From JBAYZQ01 sp041672385 (GTDB lineage Bacteria > Spirochaetota > Spirochaetia > Sphaerochaetales > Sphaerochaetaceae): a DNA stretch of 14,723 nucleotides. The notes under the pieces are model-generated. The model was not told where the DNA came from, did no database searches, and was given only the letters and a program-made list of their open reading frames with translations. The first letter of the stretch is position 1. Each line of letters opens with the position of its first letter. The DNA is taken from NCBI GenBank assembly GCA_041672385.1, contig JBAYZQ010000041.1, positions 1 through 14,723 on the forward strand, read 5' to 3'. A program made the translations under genes and the position numbers. This document shows positions 1-7,201 of the stretch, in pieces.

Positions 1-715
1 TTGGACCACCAACTAAGATTATCTTCAATTTCTCTTTTTGTTTTGTTGAGACATTGGTCAATAAAGTCGAAAGCTCTTTTGGTTTTCCTACTATTGAAAG
101 CACATCACCATCATTAATAAGTGTTGACCCATTTGGAACAATGGTTCCTTTTTTATTTTTTATGGCAGCAACAATGTAATCATAAGGGGATTCTTTTCTA
201 ATATCACTTATGGTTTTGTTTACAAAATTGTTAAAACGACCAACTGGATAATTATAAAGAATAAATGAAGAATCATTAAAGGTTATTACATTATTATAAA
301 TTCCATTATTGATAATATTATATAAGGATTTTGCAGTAACCACGTTTGGGTTTAATATTTCTGAGATTCCTAGAAGTGAACCCATTATTCCAGTTTTACC
401 ACTCCACCCTAGGTTCTTTATTGCTGCAATTGTTTTAATTGAATGAAACTGGCTTGAAACTATACCACATGAAACAATATTTATTTCATCATTTCCTGTT
501 ACTGCAATAAAAGCATCTGCTTCATCACATTTAGCCTCATTTAATACTTTAATATCAGTCCCACTACCAAGAAAACCAATGCAATCGAATCTTAATAATA
601 CATTTTCTAATCGAGCTTTATCTTTTTCGATAAAAGTTATTTCTGCTCCTTCGCTACAAAGCTTGAATGCAATTCTAAAACCTCTTCGACCTGCTCCAAC
701 TATGACTACTTTCAT
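1..715 (-). CDS. trkA: TrkA-type potassium uptake regulator, NAD-binding; C-terminal part cut by window edge
   Basis: An open frame runs from the ATG at 713-715 off the left edge (238 complete codons). TrkA/KtrA-type proteins are cytoplasmic NAD(H)/nucleotide-binding subunits that gate TrkH-type potassium channels. Seen here: a Rossmann start, MKVVIVGAGRRGFRIA (GxGxxG near residues 7-12), an acidic residue ending the second strand (FIEKD), then GSGTD and AVTGNDE blocks typical of RCK_N domains. A TrkA_C-like region follows at about residues 130-215, ending in a GDVLSIVG-type strand. The last residues, KIILVGGP, begin what looks like a second Rossmann domain, so the full protein is probably the duplicated form of about 450 residues. 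A GGGGAT element lies about 6 nt before the ATG. The gene starts 147 nt beyond rsmA and may have its own promoter, though none is convincing. The trkA assignment is good; the exact subfamily is unsure. Confidence 0.85.
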   Translation of the reverse strand, partial: MKVVIVGAGRRGFRIAFKLCSEGAEITFIEKDKARLENVLLRFDCIGFLGSGTDIKVLNEAKCDEADAFIAVTGNDEINIVSCGIVSSQFHSIKTIAAIKNLGWSGKTGIMGSLLGISEILNPNVVTAKSLYNIINNGIYNNVITFNDSSFILYNYPVGRFNNFVNKTISDIRKESPYDYIVAAIKNKKGTIVPNGSTLINDGDVLSIVGKPKELSTLLTNVSTKQKEKLKIILVGGP

Positions 716-862
716 TATATATCCCCAATTAAATTATGCTTTACAATTTAAATTCAAATTGAACTTTAACTAATCAAAAAAACATTAGTACCATAATACT
801 CTTTTTTAAATTAAGCAAGTCTAAGCGAAAATACTACAACCTGAAATTTACCATCATCAGTT

Positions 863-1732
863 TTAATTATTCTGTATTCTTTTTAGGGTTTCAGCAAGTT
901 TTACTATCTGTTTAACAGTTAGGTTTTCCCCCCTCTCTTTCAAGGGTATTTGGCTTTCTTCTAAGCAAGAATTTATTTTTTCAAGCGTTAAAAGTTTTCC
1001 AATTTTTCCATGTTGAAGATTATTTTTAATTGTCTTTCTTCTTTGAGCAAACAAATCTCTTATTAAAATTAAAAATATAGGTCTTATATCCTCATCAACA
1101 ATTTTATTCTTTCTCCTTTCCATAATAATAACACTACTATCAACATTAGGTTCTGGATAGAAAGAACTTCCAATAATAGTCAAACCGATGCTACATTCAT
1201 ATTCAGTTTGGCAAAGAATAGAAAGTGAAGACCAAGACTTATCTCCAGGATTACCACAAATTCGCTCAGCAACCTCTTTTTGAATTGTAAAAACCATCCT
1301 CTCTGGAAGCAAAGAATTTTCAATTAATTTTGCTATACAGATTGAGCCAACATTATAAGGAAGATTCCCACAAATAACATTAGGAATCTCTTCTTGCTCA
1401 AAAAGAGTTTTAAGAGCATCTCCTTTAACTAAAGAAAAATTTTTATCATCTTTAAAAGCCTGTTCTTCAAGAATTCTACAAAATCCATAGTCAATTTCAA
1501 AGGCTTTTACCAAAGCTCCACTATTTATCAATAGAATAGTTAATGCTCCTAACCCTGGACCAATTTCCCAAACTTTATCGGAACTTTCAACTTTAACCAA
1601 AGAGAAAAGCTTTTCTCTTATGTGAGAAGAAATCAAAAAATTTTGACCAAACTTCTTTGACATTGCTAGTCCTTCTTTATCAAGAAGTTTTGTGATTTCC
1701 TTTGGAGAATCGTAAATAAAATTCCAGCTCAT
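863..1732 (-). CDS. rsmA: 16S rRNA adenine-N6,N6-dimethyltransferase RsmA (KsgA)
   Basis: RsmA uses S-adenosylmethionine to dimethylate the two adjacent adenines in the 3'-terminal hairpin of 16S rRNA, a late step in small-subunit maturation. With the start chosen here it is 289 residues, normal for the family. Motifs: FGQNFL at 28-33, the SAM-binding EIGPGLG at 56-62, an acidic residue in FEIDYG, GDAL for motif III, and the catalytic NLPYN at 123-127. The C-terminal domain includes the usual LFAQRRKTIKNNL segment. A longer frame could begin at a TTG at 1751-1753. However, GAGAGG lies 6 nt before the ATG at 1730-1732, so that ATG is preferred. The first 53 nt overlap the 3' end of comEC, so translation is probably coupled. 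It is the last gene of the corA-to-rsmA run. Confidence 0.95.
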   Translation of the reverse strand: MSWNFIYDSPKEITKLLDKEGLAMSKKFGQNFLISSHIREKLFSLVKVESSDKVWEIGPGLGALTILLINSGALVKAFEIDYGFCRILEEQAFKDDKNFSLVKGDALKTLFEQEEIPNVICGNLPYNVGSICIAKLIENSLLPERMVFTIQKEVAERICGNPGDKSWSSLSILCQTEYECSIGLTIIGSSFYPEPNVDSSVIIMERRKNKIVDEDIRPIFLILIRDLFAQRRKTIKNNLQHGKIGKLLTLEKINSCLEESQIPLKERGENLTVKQIVKLAETLKRIQNN

Positions 1733-3185
1733 TCTTTCCTCTCTTTGTCTCAAATCTCTTGAGAGTGTACTTTATTGCAAGCATTGCCGTCAACAGACAA
1801 ACCAACATTAAAATGTAGCTTGTCCAACCAGTTATAAATGCAAAATTAGTGGCAAAATTGGCTGACCAGCTAAACAAACCTTCAATTGTAGAATAAAGAG
1901 CTTCTAGTATCAAATTCAAAAAAAATAATCTAGAAAAAATAAGAATCAATAAACTAAAAAACATATAAATAAAAATCAAAAAGGCAGAGGATGGTCCAAT
2001 TATTATTGAGAAGGGATTCCAATAAGAATAAAAAACTAAAGAAATAATTCCAGTAAAACAAACGGCTGAAAAAGATGCTGAAAATATTGAACTTTTAATC
2101 ATTGGTATAAATGAAAGAAAATGATTTTCAATAAATGATGAAAAAAGAACAATTGCTATCAAAGCAAAGTAACTAAAAACTGCCCCAATAGAAAATAAAG
2201 AAAATGGAAAAAAAATCATTTGAATTAATTCCGTCAAAAAAATAAGAAATCCATTTTCTTTACAATCTTTTTTCCCCAATAAAATAAAATAGTATATTAA
2301 AGCTCTTAGAAGTGAAGATTTAGGGCCAACAATAAATACAAAAAATATTAAAAATGAAGAAACTATAAACTTCTTAATAATAGGCATTTTTTTCAATATT
2401 AAAAAGGAGGAAGAAAGGAAAATAAAAAAATGAAGATGCATTCCTGATAAAGCTAATACATGGTATACCCCTGCGTTAATTGCCAACTTCTTAAGCGGAA
2501 AAACAGGAACTTCCAATCGACCAAGTAATAACATAAGAGCAAGTAAAAAAGGATAGTCCTCTCTTTTATATTTTGTTTTATAAGGGCCTAATAATCTTTT
2601 TTGGATTATTCTAGTTATTCCAGAGCGAAACCGAAAAAAGCTAGAAGGAAATTTGGTTACTTGAAAAGAATCTGATATGAAAAGACTTCTATTATCGTCA
2701 GTTTTAATCAATTTTCCCTTAAAAAAAATGCAACTACCAGATTCAATGAAGCAATCACATTTTAGAAGAACACTTAATAGTCCCTCAGCACTTGCCTTAT
2801 GACCAAATCGACTTTTGCATGAGACTATTTTCAAGCTAATTAAAAAATTACCTTCTTCAGTAATTATACTATCTCCAGTTGTTTTTCCTTCAACCATAAC
2901 TATTTCATTTTCGTTGACTCCATAGGCTAAAACACTTCTTCCTTTAATCAGAAGAACAGTCAAAGAAAAAATTAAAATTAAAACCCAAAATAAAGAAATC
3001 TGTTTAATATAATTTTCATTAATTTTGAATTTAAAGAATATAAAAATTAAAAGAATAGTCAATATAGAAAAAATAACAAAAAAAATCTTTGAAATATTTT
3101 TAATTGAACATTGCAAATACAACAAACTAGCCAAAGATAAAAATATCTGAAAACAAACAATAATTTTATATAAAGTCTTTCCCAC
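1680..3185 (-). CDS. comEC: ComEC/Rec2-type competence membrane protein, short form without metallo-beta-lactamase domain
   Basis: ComEC proteins form the inner-membrane channel that passes single-stranded DNA into the cell during transformation. This 501-residue protein has two N-terminal membrane helices (about 5-25 and 30-80), then a soluble OB-fold-like DUF4131 region (about 90-185, with VEGKTTGDS and FFKGKLI). The polytopic Competence domain follows from about 210. The hallmark ALSGMHLHF at 245-253 matches the family's ISGLHIxL signature, and GPKSSLLRA at 287-295 matches its conserved arginine block. The sequence ends about 20 residues after the last helix with a basic tail. The C-terminal metallo-beta-lactamase-like nuclease domain of the Bacillus-type protein is absent. 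The start is a GTG; no strong Shine-Dalgarno is visible, so the start is uncertain. The 3' end overlaps rsmA. Natural competence is not proven by this gene alone. Confidence 0.85.
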   Translation of the reverse strand: MGKTLYKIIVCFQIFLSLASLLYLQCSIKNISKIFFVIFSILTILLIFIFFKFKINENYIKQISLFWVLILIFSLTVLLIKGRSVLAYGVNENEIVMVEGKTTGDSIITEEGNFLISLKIVSCKSRFGHKASAEGLLSVLLKCDCFIESGSCIFFKGKLIKTDDNRSLFISDSFQVTKFPSSFFRFRSGITRIIQKRLLGPYKTKYKREDYPFLLALMLLLGRLEVPVFPLKKLAINAGVYHVLALSGMHLHFFIFLSSSFLILKKMPIIKKFIVSSFLIFFVFIVGPKSSLLRALIYYFILLGKKDCKENGFLIFLTELIQMIFFPFSLFSIGAVFSYFALIAIVLFSSFIENHFLSFIPMIKSSIFSASFSAVCFTGIISLVFYSYWNPFSIIIGPSSAFLIFIYMFFSLLILIFSRLFFLNLILEALYSTIEGLFSWSANFATNFAFITGWTSYILMLVCLLTAMLAIKYTLKRFETKRGKNELEFYLRFSKGNHKTS

Positions 3186-3220
3186 AATAAAGGAGCATAA
3201 AAACTTTAAATTCTGACGTT

Positions 3221-3994
3221 TTAATTATTAATAATAGTTTCTTCGCATATAATACTTAAAGCTAAAAGGGCAAGGTCTTGATTTTTATTTTGGCCTAAAT
3301 TTACCAAATAAGCACTGAGACGAACATTTTCATCAGCATCTCTTCTTGCTTCCTTAATCTGATCTTTTTTATAATAAAGCTTAGGAAATTTTACCTTCAA
3401 TGTATAATCTACCATATCGGTAAATTGTCTGTCAGGAATTTCACCTAATGGCTCAAGGTCTCTTCCGTGACATTTTATAATCATATCTGAAAGAGTTAAA
3501 GAATTAACACTTCTTAAATTATCAAGATAATTTTCGACGGTTCCAACAAAAGGTGAAATCTCGGAACTAGCTTCACTTATTCTACTTTTAAGTTCAAGTT
3601 TTTTCTTTAAAGACATTTCCCCTTGGTTGTTACGTTTTTTCAAATACCTCCAAGTACCCCAAGTTGCTATTGAAGCAAGTCCAAGTTCATCTAAAATTGG
3701 AATAGGATCACGAATAGCAAAAGACATTACAAAATAAACGACAATAAAAACACCCGCACTCATAAAAAGCCGTGAATAATATTTTTCTTCTTGGCTTTCA
3801 AGGTTTACACCTTTTTCGATTTGCAAATAAGCAATATTATCTAATTCTTTTATTTGATTCGCTTCTACCATACCACTAGAAATCCATTGAACTTTTTCTA
3901 ACATTTCCCATTTAGGTGCTTCTTGTGGATTCATAAATGGACTTAAAATTAAGTCCTCTTTGTCTTCTCTTTGTATATAATAACCTGTTTTCAT
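3221..3994 (-). CDS. Unknown protein with a paired transmembrane hairpin
   Basis: I do not recognise this 257-residue protein. It has a soluble, charged N-terminal region (1-72), two closely spaced hydrophobic helices (about 76-94, FMSAGVFIVVYFVMSFAI, and about 99-117), and a basic stretch (118-138) with helix-forming character. A C-terminal cytoplasmic-looking region ends in a hydrophobic helix, LALLALSIICEE. No signal peptide or catalytic motif is evident. The positive-rich loop after the second helix suggests that both soluble parts face the cytoplasm. The ATG lies 3 nt after the phosphatase stop codon, and the AGGGTGG in that gene's last codons can serve as ribosome-binding site, so the two are translationally coupled. 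A 35-nt gap without notable structure separates it from comEC. It is clearly a real gene by context and composition; function unknown. Confidence 0.8.
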   Translation of the reverse strand: MKTGYYIQREDKEDLILSPFMNPQEAPKWEMLEKVQWISSGMVEANQIKELDNIAYLQIEKGVNLESQEEKYYSRLFMSAGVFIVVYFVMSFAIRDPIPILDELGLASIATWGTWRYLKKRNNQGEMSLKKKLELKSRISEASSEISPFVGTVENYLDNLRSVNSLTLSDMIIKCHGRDLEPLGEIPDRQFTDMVDYTLKVKFPKLYYKKDQIKEARRDADENVRLSAYLVNLGQNKNQDLALLALSIICEETIINN

Positions 3995-3997
3995 AGA

Positions 3998-4675
3998 TTA
4001 TCTTACCACCCTTTTTACCAACTTGTCCACATTATCAACAATATAGGATTCGTTAATTCCAGCATTCATCAAATCAGTCTCATTTCTAAAGCCCCAGCCG
4101 ACTATAATAGTTTCAACACCACCCTGTTGGCCTGTCTTATAATCCACTTCACTATCCCCAATATAAATACATTCATCTTTGTTTAAATTATTTAGTTTTC
4201 TAAAATAGTCTAATCCTTCACAGTCTGGTTTAGCTTTAAACCCACCGCCCATTCCTAAAATAAAATCAAATTCAAAACTAGGGAAAACTTTTTTTAGTAT
4301 TACACGTACCAGTTCATCTTTTTTATTTGAAAAAATACCAATTATGAAGTCCTTTTTTTTCAACAAATCAAGCATCTCAAAAACCCCTTGATAAGCATAA
4401 GAGAAATCAGAAGGATGAAGGGTGTAATACTCCATTAACAAGTTATACATGGTTTTTATTTCACTTTCTTTAGGATTAAGTCCTTTTACAAAAAGTGCAG
4501 TTTTAACCAAATTTTTAAGTCCATGACCAACTGATTGACGGCACTCATCTAAAGAAATTAAGTTCTCTTCATTTCCATAAAAAGTACTTATTGCGTAATT
4601 CAAAGCTTTTTGTATATCCTCCAAGGTAAAAACCAAGGTTCCATCTAAATCAAATAGAACACCTCTTTTCTTCAT
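3998..4675 (-). CDS. HAD-superfamily phosphatase, phosphoglycolate-phosphatase-like
   Basis: A 225-residue haloacid dehalogenase hydrolase of subfamily I, with an alpha-helical cap between motif I and motif II. Motif I is FDLDGTLV with nucleophile Asp9 and acid/base Asp11. Motif II is the serine of IFSNKK (Ser116). Motif III is Lys149 in FKAKPD, and motif IV is GDSEVDYKTG (Asp174 and Asp178 for Mg2+). The closest familiar families are Gph (2-phosphoglycolate, a DNA-repair and photorespiratory by-product) and PpaX/YjjG-type nucleotide or pyrophosphate phosphatases. The sequence alone does not fix the substrate, so no symbol is given. GGGGAG stands 6 nt before the ATG. It follows rlmI by 13 nt and is 3 nt ahead of the unknown membrane protein, within the corA-to-rsmA transcription unit. 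Confidence 0.88.
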   Translation of the reverse strand: MKKRGVLFDLDGTLVFTLEDIQKALNYAISTFYGNEENLISLDECRQSVGHGLKNLVKTALFVKGLNPKESEIKTMYNLLMEYYTLHPSDFSYAYQGVFEMLDLLKKKDFIIGIFSNKKDELVRVILKKVFPSFEFDFILGMGGGFKAKPDCEGLDYFRKLNNLNKDECIYIGDSEVDYKTGQQGGVETIIVGWGFRNETDLMNAGINESYIVDNVDKLVKRVVR

Positions 4676-4688
4676 CCGAAACTCCCCA

Positions 4689-5909
4689 TTACTTCATAAT
4701 TCTTATTACAAAACCCTTCAAATATTCACTTTCAAGAAAAGCTAATCTAATAGGATGGTCTGATCCCTGTCCTAAAGAACTAATAATTTGACCTTCAACT
4801 TTGGCATCTTTACGTGCCCAATTCAGAACAGCCTTAAATTCCTCTCCAGAAAGAGCCCCACTACAACTGAAGGTAATTAGAATACCACCATCTTTAATTC
4901 TTTCCATAGCAAGCCTATTCATGTCTTTATAAGCTCTTTTTGCTCTTGGAAGATCTCCCTTAGTAAATGCAAGTTTTGGTGGATCAAGAATTATTACATC
5001 GTATTTGTTTTTTTCAATATGACGCATGTGTTCGAAAATATTAACTTTCTCAGTTATAACTTTTTCACGTGAATCACTTGAAAGTTGTCCATTTTCAACA
5101 TTAATGTTAACATTGGTCAAAAGTTGATGAAGTGCATCTTCACTACTGTCGAAGGCATCAACTTCCTTTGCCCCTGCTCTTAAAGCATGAAGGGTAAAAC
5201 CTCCTGAATAACAGCATCCATCAAGAACAGTTTTATCTTTCAAATATTGTTCTACAAACTTTCTGTTTTCACGTTGGTCACAATAAAACCCACTTTTCTG
5301 TCCAGTTCCTGGAATTATTTCATAAACAAGATTATCTTCTCTGACACGTATTGGTTCAAATTTTTCTTCAGGATAGAATTGAATTCCTTCTTTATAGTAT
5401 TCAATTACTTGTTTTAATTGTTCTACTGAACAATAAGAAGCATCAGTATTAAGAACAATCATTTCTGGTTTTAATAGTTTTTCTAATATTTCAATGGTTG
5501 CATCTTTAAATTTCCAAGCCAATCTTGAACTAATTATTACACGAACAACTTTTGAATAAATATCAATCACCAATCCACCAAGCATATCTGCTTCAGAATG
5601 GACTACTCTAAAAACTGTAGTTCCTGAAGAACTTCCAGCTTCAAAAAATTCTTTTCGTCTTAATATTGATTCTTTGATTTTTTCTTGCCACCAAAGCTGG
5701 TCAACCGTTTCACTTTTATCCCAACTCATAAGATGCAAAGGAATATGACTTTGACTGTCATAGTACCCCCAAGCCAAAAAGTGGCCATTTGCATCCATTA
5801 CTTGGTCTATTTCTCCGTCTTTACAGGAAGCATTTTTAATTGCTCCTGAAAACACCCATGGGTGATTGTTTAAAGGCTGTTTTTCTTTGCCTTCATTTAA
5901 AATTATCAT
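4689..5909 (-). CDS. rlmI: 23S rRNA (cytosine-C5)-methyltransferase, RlmI family
   Basis: A 406-residue SAM-dependent methyltransferase of the PUA-plus-Rossmann RlmI/YccW type, close to the 396 residues of the E. coli enzyme, which makes m5C1962 in 23S rRNA. The N-terminal PUA domain shows HPWVFSGAI (about 16-24) and AWGYYDSQS. The EEHEE-like middle region leads to GQKSGFYCDQRENR, the usual family block before the catalytic domain. SAM motif I is VLDGCCYSGGFTLHALRAGA, and motif IV is ILDPPKLAF. The catalytic-loop cysteine is in TFSCSGAL, and YKDMNRLA is a diagnostic block of the family. The ATG lies 2 nt after the corA stop, with AGGA inside the end of corA as ribosome-binding site, so expression is coupled to corA. 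The exact target base is inferred from the family. Confidence 0.9.
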   Translation of the reverse strand: MIILNEGKEKQPLNNHPWVFSGAIKNASCKDGEIDQVMDANGHFLAWGYYDSQSHIPLHLMSWDKSETVDQLWWQEKIKESILRRKEFFEAGSSSGTTVFRVVHSEADMLGGLVIDIYSKVVRVIISSRLAWKFKDATIEILEKLLKPEMIVLNTDASYCSVEQLKQVIEYYKEGIQFYPEEKFEPIRVREDNLVYEIIPGTGQKSGFYCDQRENRKFVEQYLKDKTVLDGCCYSGGFTLHALRAGAKEVDAFDSSEDALHQLLTNVNINVENGQLSSDSREKVITEKVNIFEHMRHIEKNKYDVIILDPPKLAFTKGDLPRAKRAYKDMNRLAMERIKDGGILITFSCSGALSGEEFKAVLNWARKDAKVEGQIISSLGQGSDHPIRLAFLESEYLKGFVIRIMK

Positions 5910-5911
5910 AA

Positions 5912-6952
5912 TTATTTATCCTGAGTTTTTCTCTTTCGTCTGTTTCGAATCTTTTCTTTTCTTACGCGTTTCTCTGAAATTTCCCTTTGGTTCACTTCCC
6001 TCTGAACAAAACGGTTTTTCTTGTCTGAAAGAATAAACATACCAATCATTGCTACAATCAAACAGGCTCCTGCCAAAAAAGCCCATGCAAAGGGATTATT
6101 TGCCAGAGGAAGTTTTATGTTCATTCCCCAAAAACTTGTTATGAAAGTTGGAAACATTAATGAAAGAGATATTAATGTCAACCTTTTCATAACAATATTC
6201 ATATTATTTGAAATAACATTGCTAAAAGCATCCATTGTTTCATTTAAAATATTTGAATAAATATTAGCCATTGCAACAGCCTGGCTATTATCAATTATTG
6301 AATCAGAAAGGAACTCCCTTTCTTCTTCATTGTTCATTAAAAAAATACTTGTCTTTTGTAGTTTTTCCATTAAAGCCTGGTTGCTTGCCAGACTTGTCGA
6401 AAAATAGACCAAGGATTTCTGAATTTCCAAAAGTTGCATCAATTCAAAGTTCATAACTGCTCCATGTTTTTGGAATTGATCTTCAACTTTATTTTTTTGC
6501 CTATTTACAGTTTTCAACAACCGAATAAAAACCTGAGTAGCCCGTCCAAGGATACTAAGAACAAACCCTTCCTTTGTAGTTAAGGGGTACTGTCGATATC
6601 TATTTTTTTCTAAATCTTCAAGAACAATACTATCATTTTGACAAATTGTAAGAATTTTATCAGCATAAAGCATTATCCCAAGGGTTGTTATAACTTGAGA
6701 ATTGTCATCATCTTCATCAGCTTTTACAGGAAGTTTTATAATAAGTTGAATATGATCATCCTCTTTTTCAATCCTAGACTGTTCATCTTGGTCAAGTACA
6801 TCAGCAAGGAATTCACTATCAACCCCGAATTCTTCAGTTAACCGAGTTATATCATCTCTTGTAATCTCTTTAGCATCTATCCATGAATATGGGGCTTCCA
6901 TTGGTAATACCCCAGGATTATTTGTAATCAATAGTTTTCTATGTGAAATCAT
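5912..6952 (-). CDS. corA: CorA-family Mg2+/Co2+ transporter
   Basis: A CorA/MIT-superfamily divalent cation channel in the inner membrane (homopentamer in known structures). With the chosen start it is 346 residues. The N-terminal cytoplasmic funnel (1-255) includes LADVLDQDEQSRIEKEDD, a conserved family block. The long stalk helix leads into TM1 (about 257-275), ending in the selectivity-filter signature FWGMN (GMN at 276-278). TM2 is at about 288-309. GGAGG sits 5 nt before the ATG at 6950-6952; an in-frame GTG one codon upstream would leave only 2 nt and is less likely. After TM2 comes an unusually long, very basic tail of about 37 residues (VRKEKIRNRRKRK); canonical CorA ends within a few residues of TM2. 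The gene heads the leftward operon and follows a structured leader with a small ORF. Confidence 0.93.
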   Translation of the reverse strand: MISHRKLLITNNPGVLPMEAPYSWIDAKEITRDDITRLTEEFGVDSEFLADVLDQDEQSRIEKEDDHIQLIIKLPVKADEDDDNSQVITTLGIMLYADKILTICQNDSIVLEDLEKNRYRQYPLTTKEGFVLSILGRATQVFIRLLKTVNRQKNKVEDQFQKHGAVMNFELMQLLEIQKSLVYFSTSLASNQALMEKLQKTSIFLMNNEEEREFLSDSIIDNSQAVAMANIYSNILNETMDAFSNVISNNMNIVMKRLTLISLSLMFPTFITSFWGMNIKLPLANNPFAWAFLAGACLIVAMIGMFILSDKKNRFVQREVNQREISEKRVRKEKIRNRRKRKTQDK

Positions 6953-6971
6953 CACGTCCTCCGCAATTTCC

Positions 6972-7023
6972 CATCCTTCTTAGCTATTAATCAAAAATAA
7001 TCAAAACAAAAAAAAGAAGGATG
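6972..7023 (-). promoter_or_regulatory. Candidate antiterminator hairpin in the corA leader (arms B and C)
   Basis: On the minus strand CATCCTTCTT (7014-7023, arm B) and AAGAAGGATG (6972-6981, arm C) are perfect 10-bp complements, separated by a 32-nt AT-rich loop that holds the leader ORF stop codon. Arm B is also the downstream arm of the upstream terminator hairpin, so the two structures exclude each other. Arm C ends 9 nt before the corA GGAGG, so formation of B:C would leave the corA ribosome-binding site free. The complementarity is directly visible; the regulatory role is inference. Confidence 0.5.
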
Positions 7024-7081
7024 AATCTTTATATATAATTTTATTAGACCGCCTAGGCCCAGCATCGTCTGAAACAGACAT
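7001..7081 (-). CDS. Candidate corA leader peptide, 26 residues
   Basis: A short minus-strand ORF beginning MSVSDDAGPRRSNK and ending KDSSFFFLF, closed by TGA at 7001-7003. AGGAGG (7087-7092) lies exactly 5 nt before its ATG (7079-7081), the strongest ribosome-binding site in the leader. The peptide has an acidic pair and a proline near its start followed by arginines. This recalls E. coli/Salmonella MgtL (MEPDPTPLPRRR), whose acidic/proline run destabilises ribosomes at low Mg2+; Salmonella corA also has a leader peptide, CorL. No sequence homology is claimed. Its coding region spans arm B of the alternative hairpins, and its Shine-Dalgarno is arm A, so its translation should decide which RNA fold forms. 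A second overlapping start at 7084-7086 would give a hydrophobic peptide of about 33 residues in another frame, but its spacing to AGGAGG is zero. Expression is unproven. Confidence 0.5.
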   Translation of the reverse strand: MSVSDDAGPRRSNKIIYKDSSFFFLF

Positions 7082-7095
7082 AGCATCCTCCTCTT
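7008..7095 (-). terminator. Candidate intrinsic terminator in the corA leader (arms A and B)
   Basis: On the minus strand AAGAGGAGGATG (7084-7095) pairs with CATCCTTCTTTT (7012-7023) over 12 bp with two G-U pairs. The U-run begins inside arm B and continues to 7008 (eight U, then G and four more U). The 60-nt loop can itself fold a small GTCTG/CAGAC hairpin at 7067-7079. Arm A contains the Shine-Dalgarno of the leader ORF, so a ribosome starting there would block this fold and free arm B for the downstream arm C. The pairing and U-tract are seen directly; termination in vivo is inference, and the loop is long for a simple terminator. Confidence 0.45.
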
Positions 7096-7201
7096 AAACT
7101 TGAATTTTCACTTTACAACTCTACCACTAATTTCAGAAAACGGAAACCCTAGAAGTTTAAAAAAACAATAATTTTTTTGCACTTATTTTAGTCCAATTTA
7201 G

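Noticed and set aside
716..862. Terminator or promoter in the rsmA-trkA spacer
   Set aside because: Only weak 4-6 bp AT-rich inverted repeats (for example CAATTT...AAATTG near 745-761) and no GC-containing stem before a U-run; no convincing -35/-10 pair.
1751..1753. TTG start for rsmA giving seven more residues
   Set aside because: GAGAGG is ideally spaced for the ATG at 1730-1732 and would lie inside the longer reading frame.
4353..4360. Eight-T run in the HAD phosphatase gene as a phase-variation tract
   Set aside because: It simply encodes lysines in an AT-rich gene. Similar runs occur throughout the window and the frame is intact.
7084..7086. Alternative leader start giving a hydrophobic peptide (MLCLFQTMLG...)
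   Set aside because: The ATG touches the AGGAGG with no spacer, whereas the start five bases further on has ideal spacing. Kept only as an alternative.
6956..7160. corA leader as a known M-box, yybP-ykoY, fluoride or guanidine-I riboswitch
   Set aside because: A CTAGGGTTTCCG stretch (7140-7151) recalls the CUAGGGUUCCG of the guanidine-I class, but the required ACUGGUCCGAGAG block is missing. The M-box and Mn2+ riboswitch core blocks are also absent. The leader ORF plus alternative hairpins explains more of the region.
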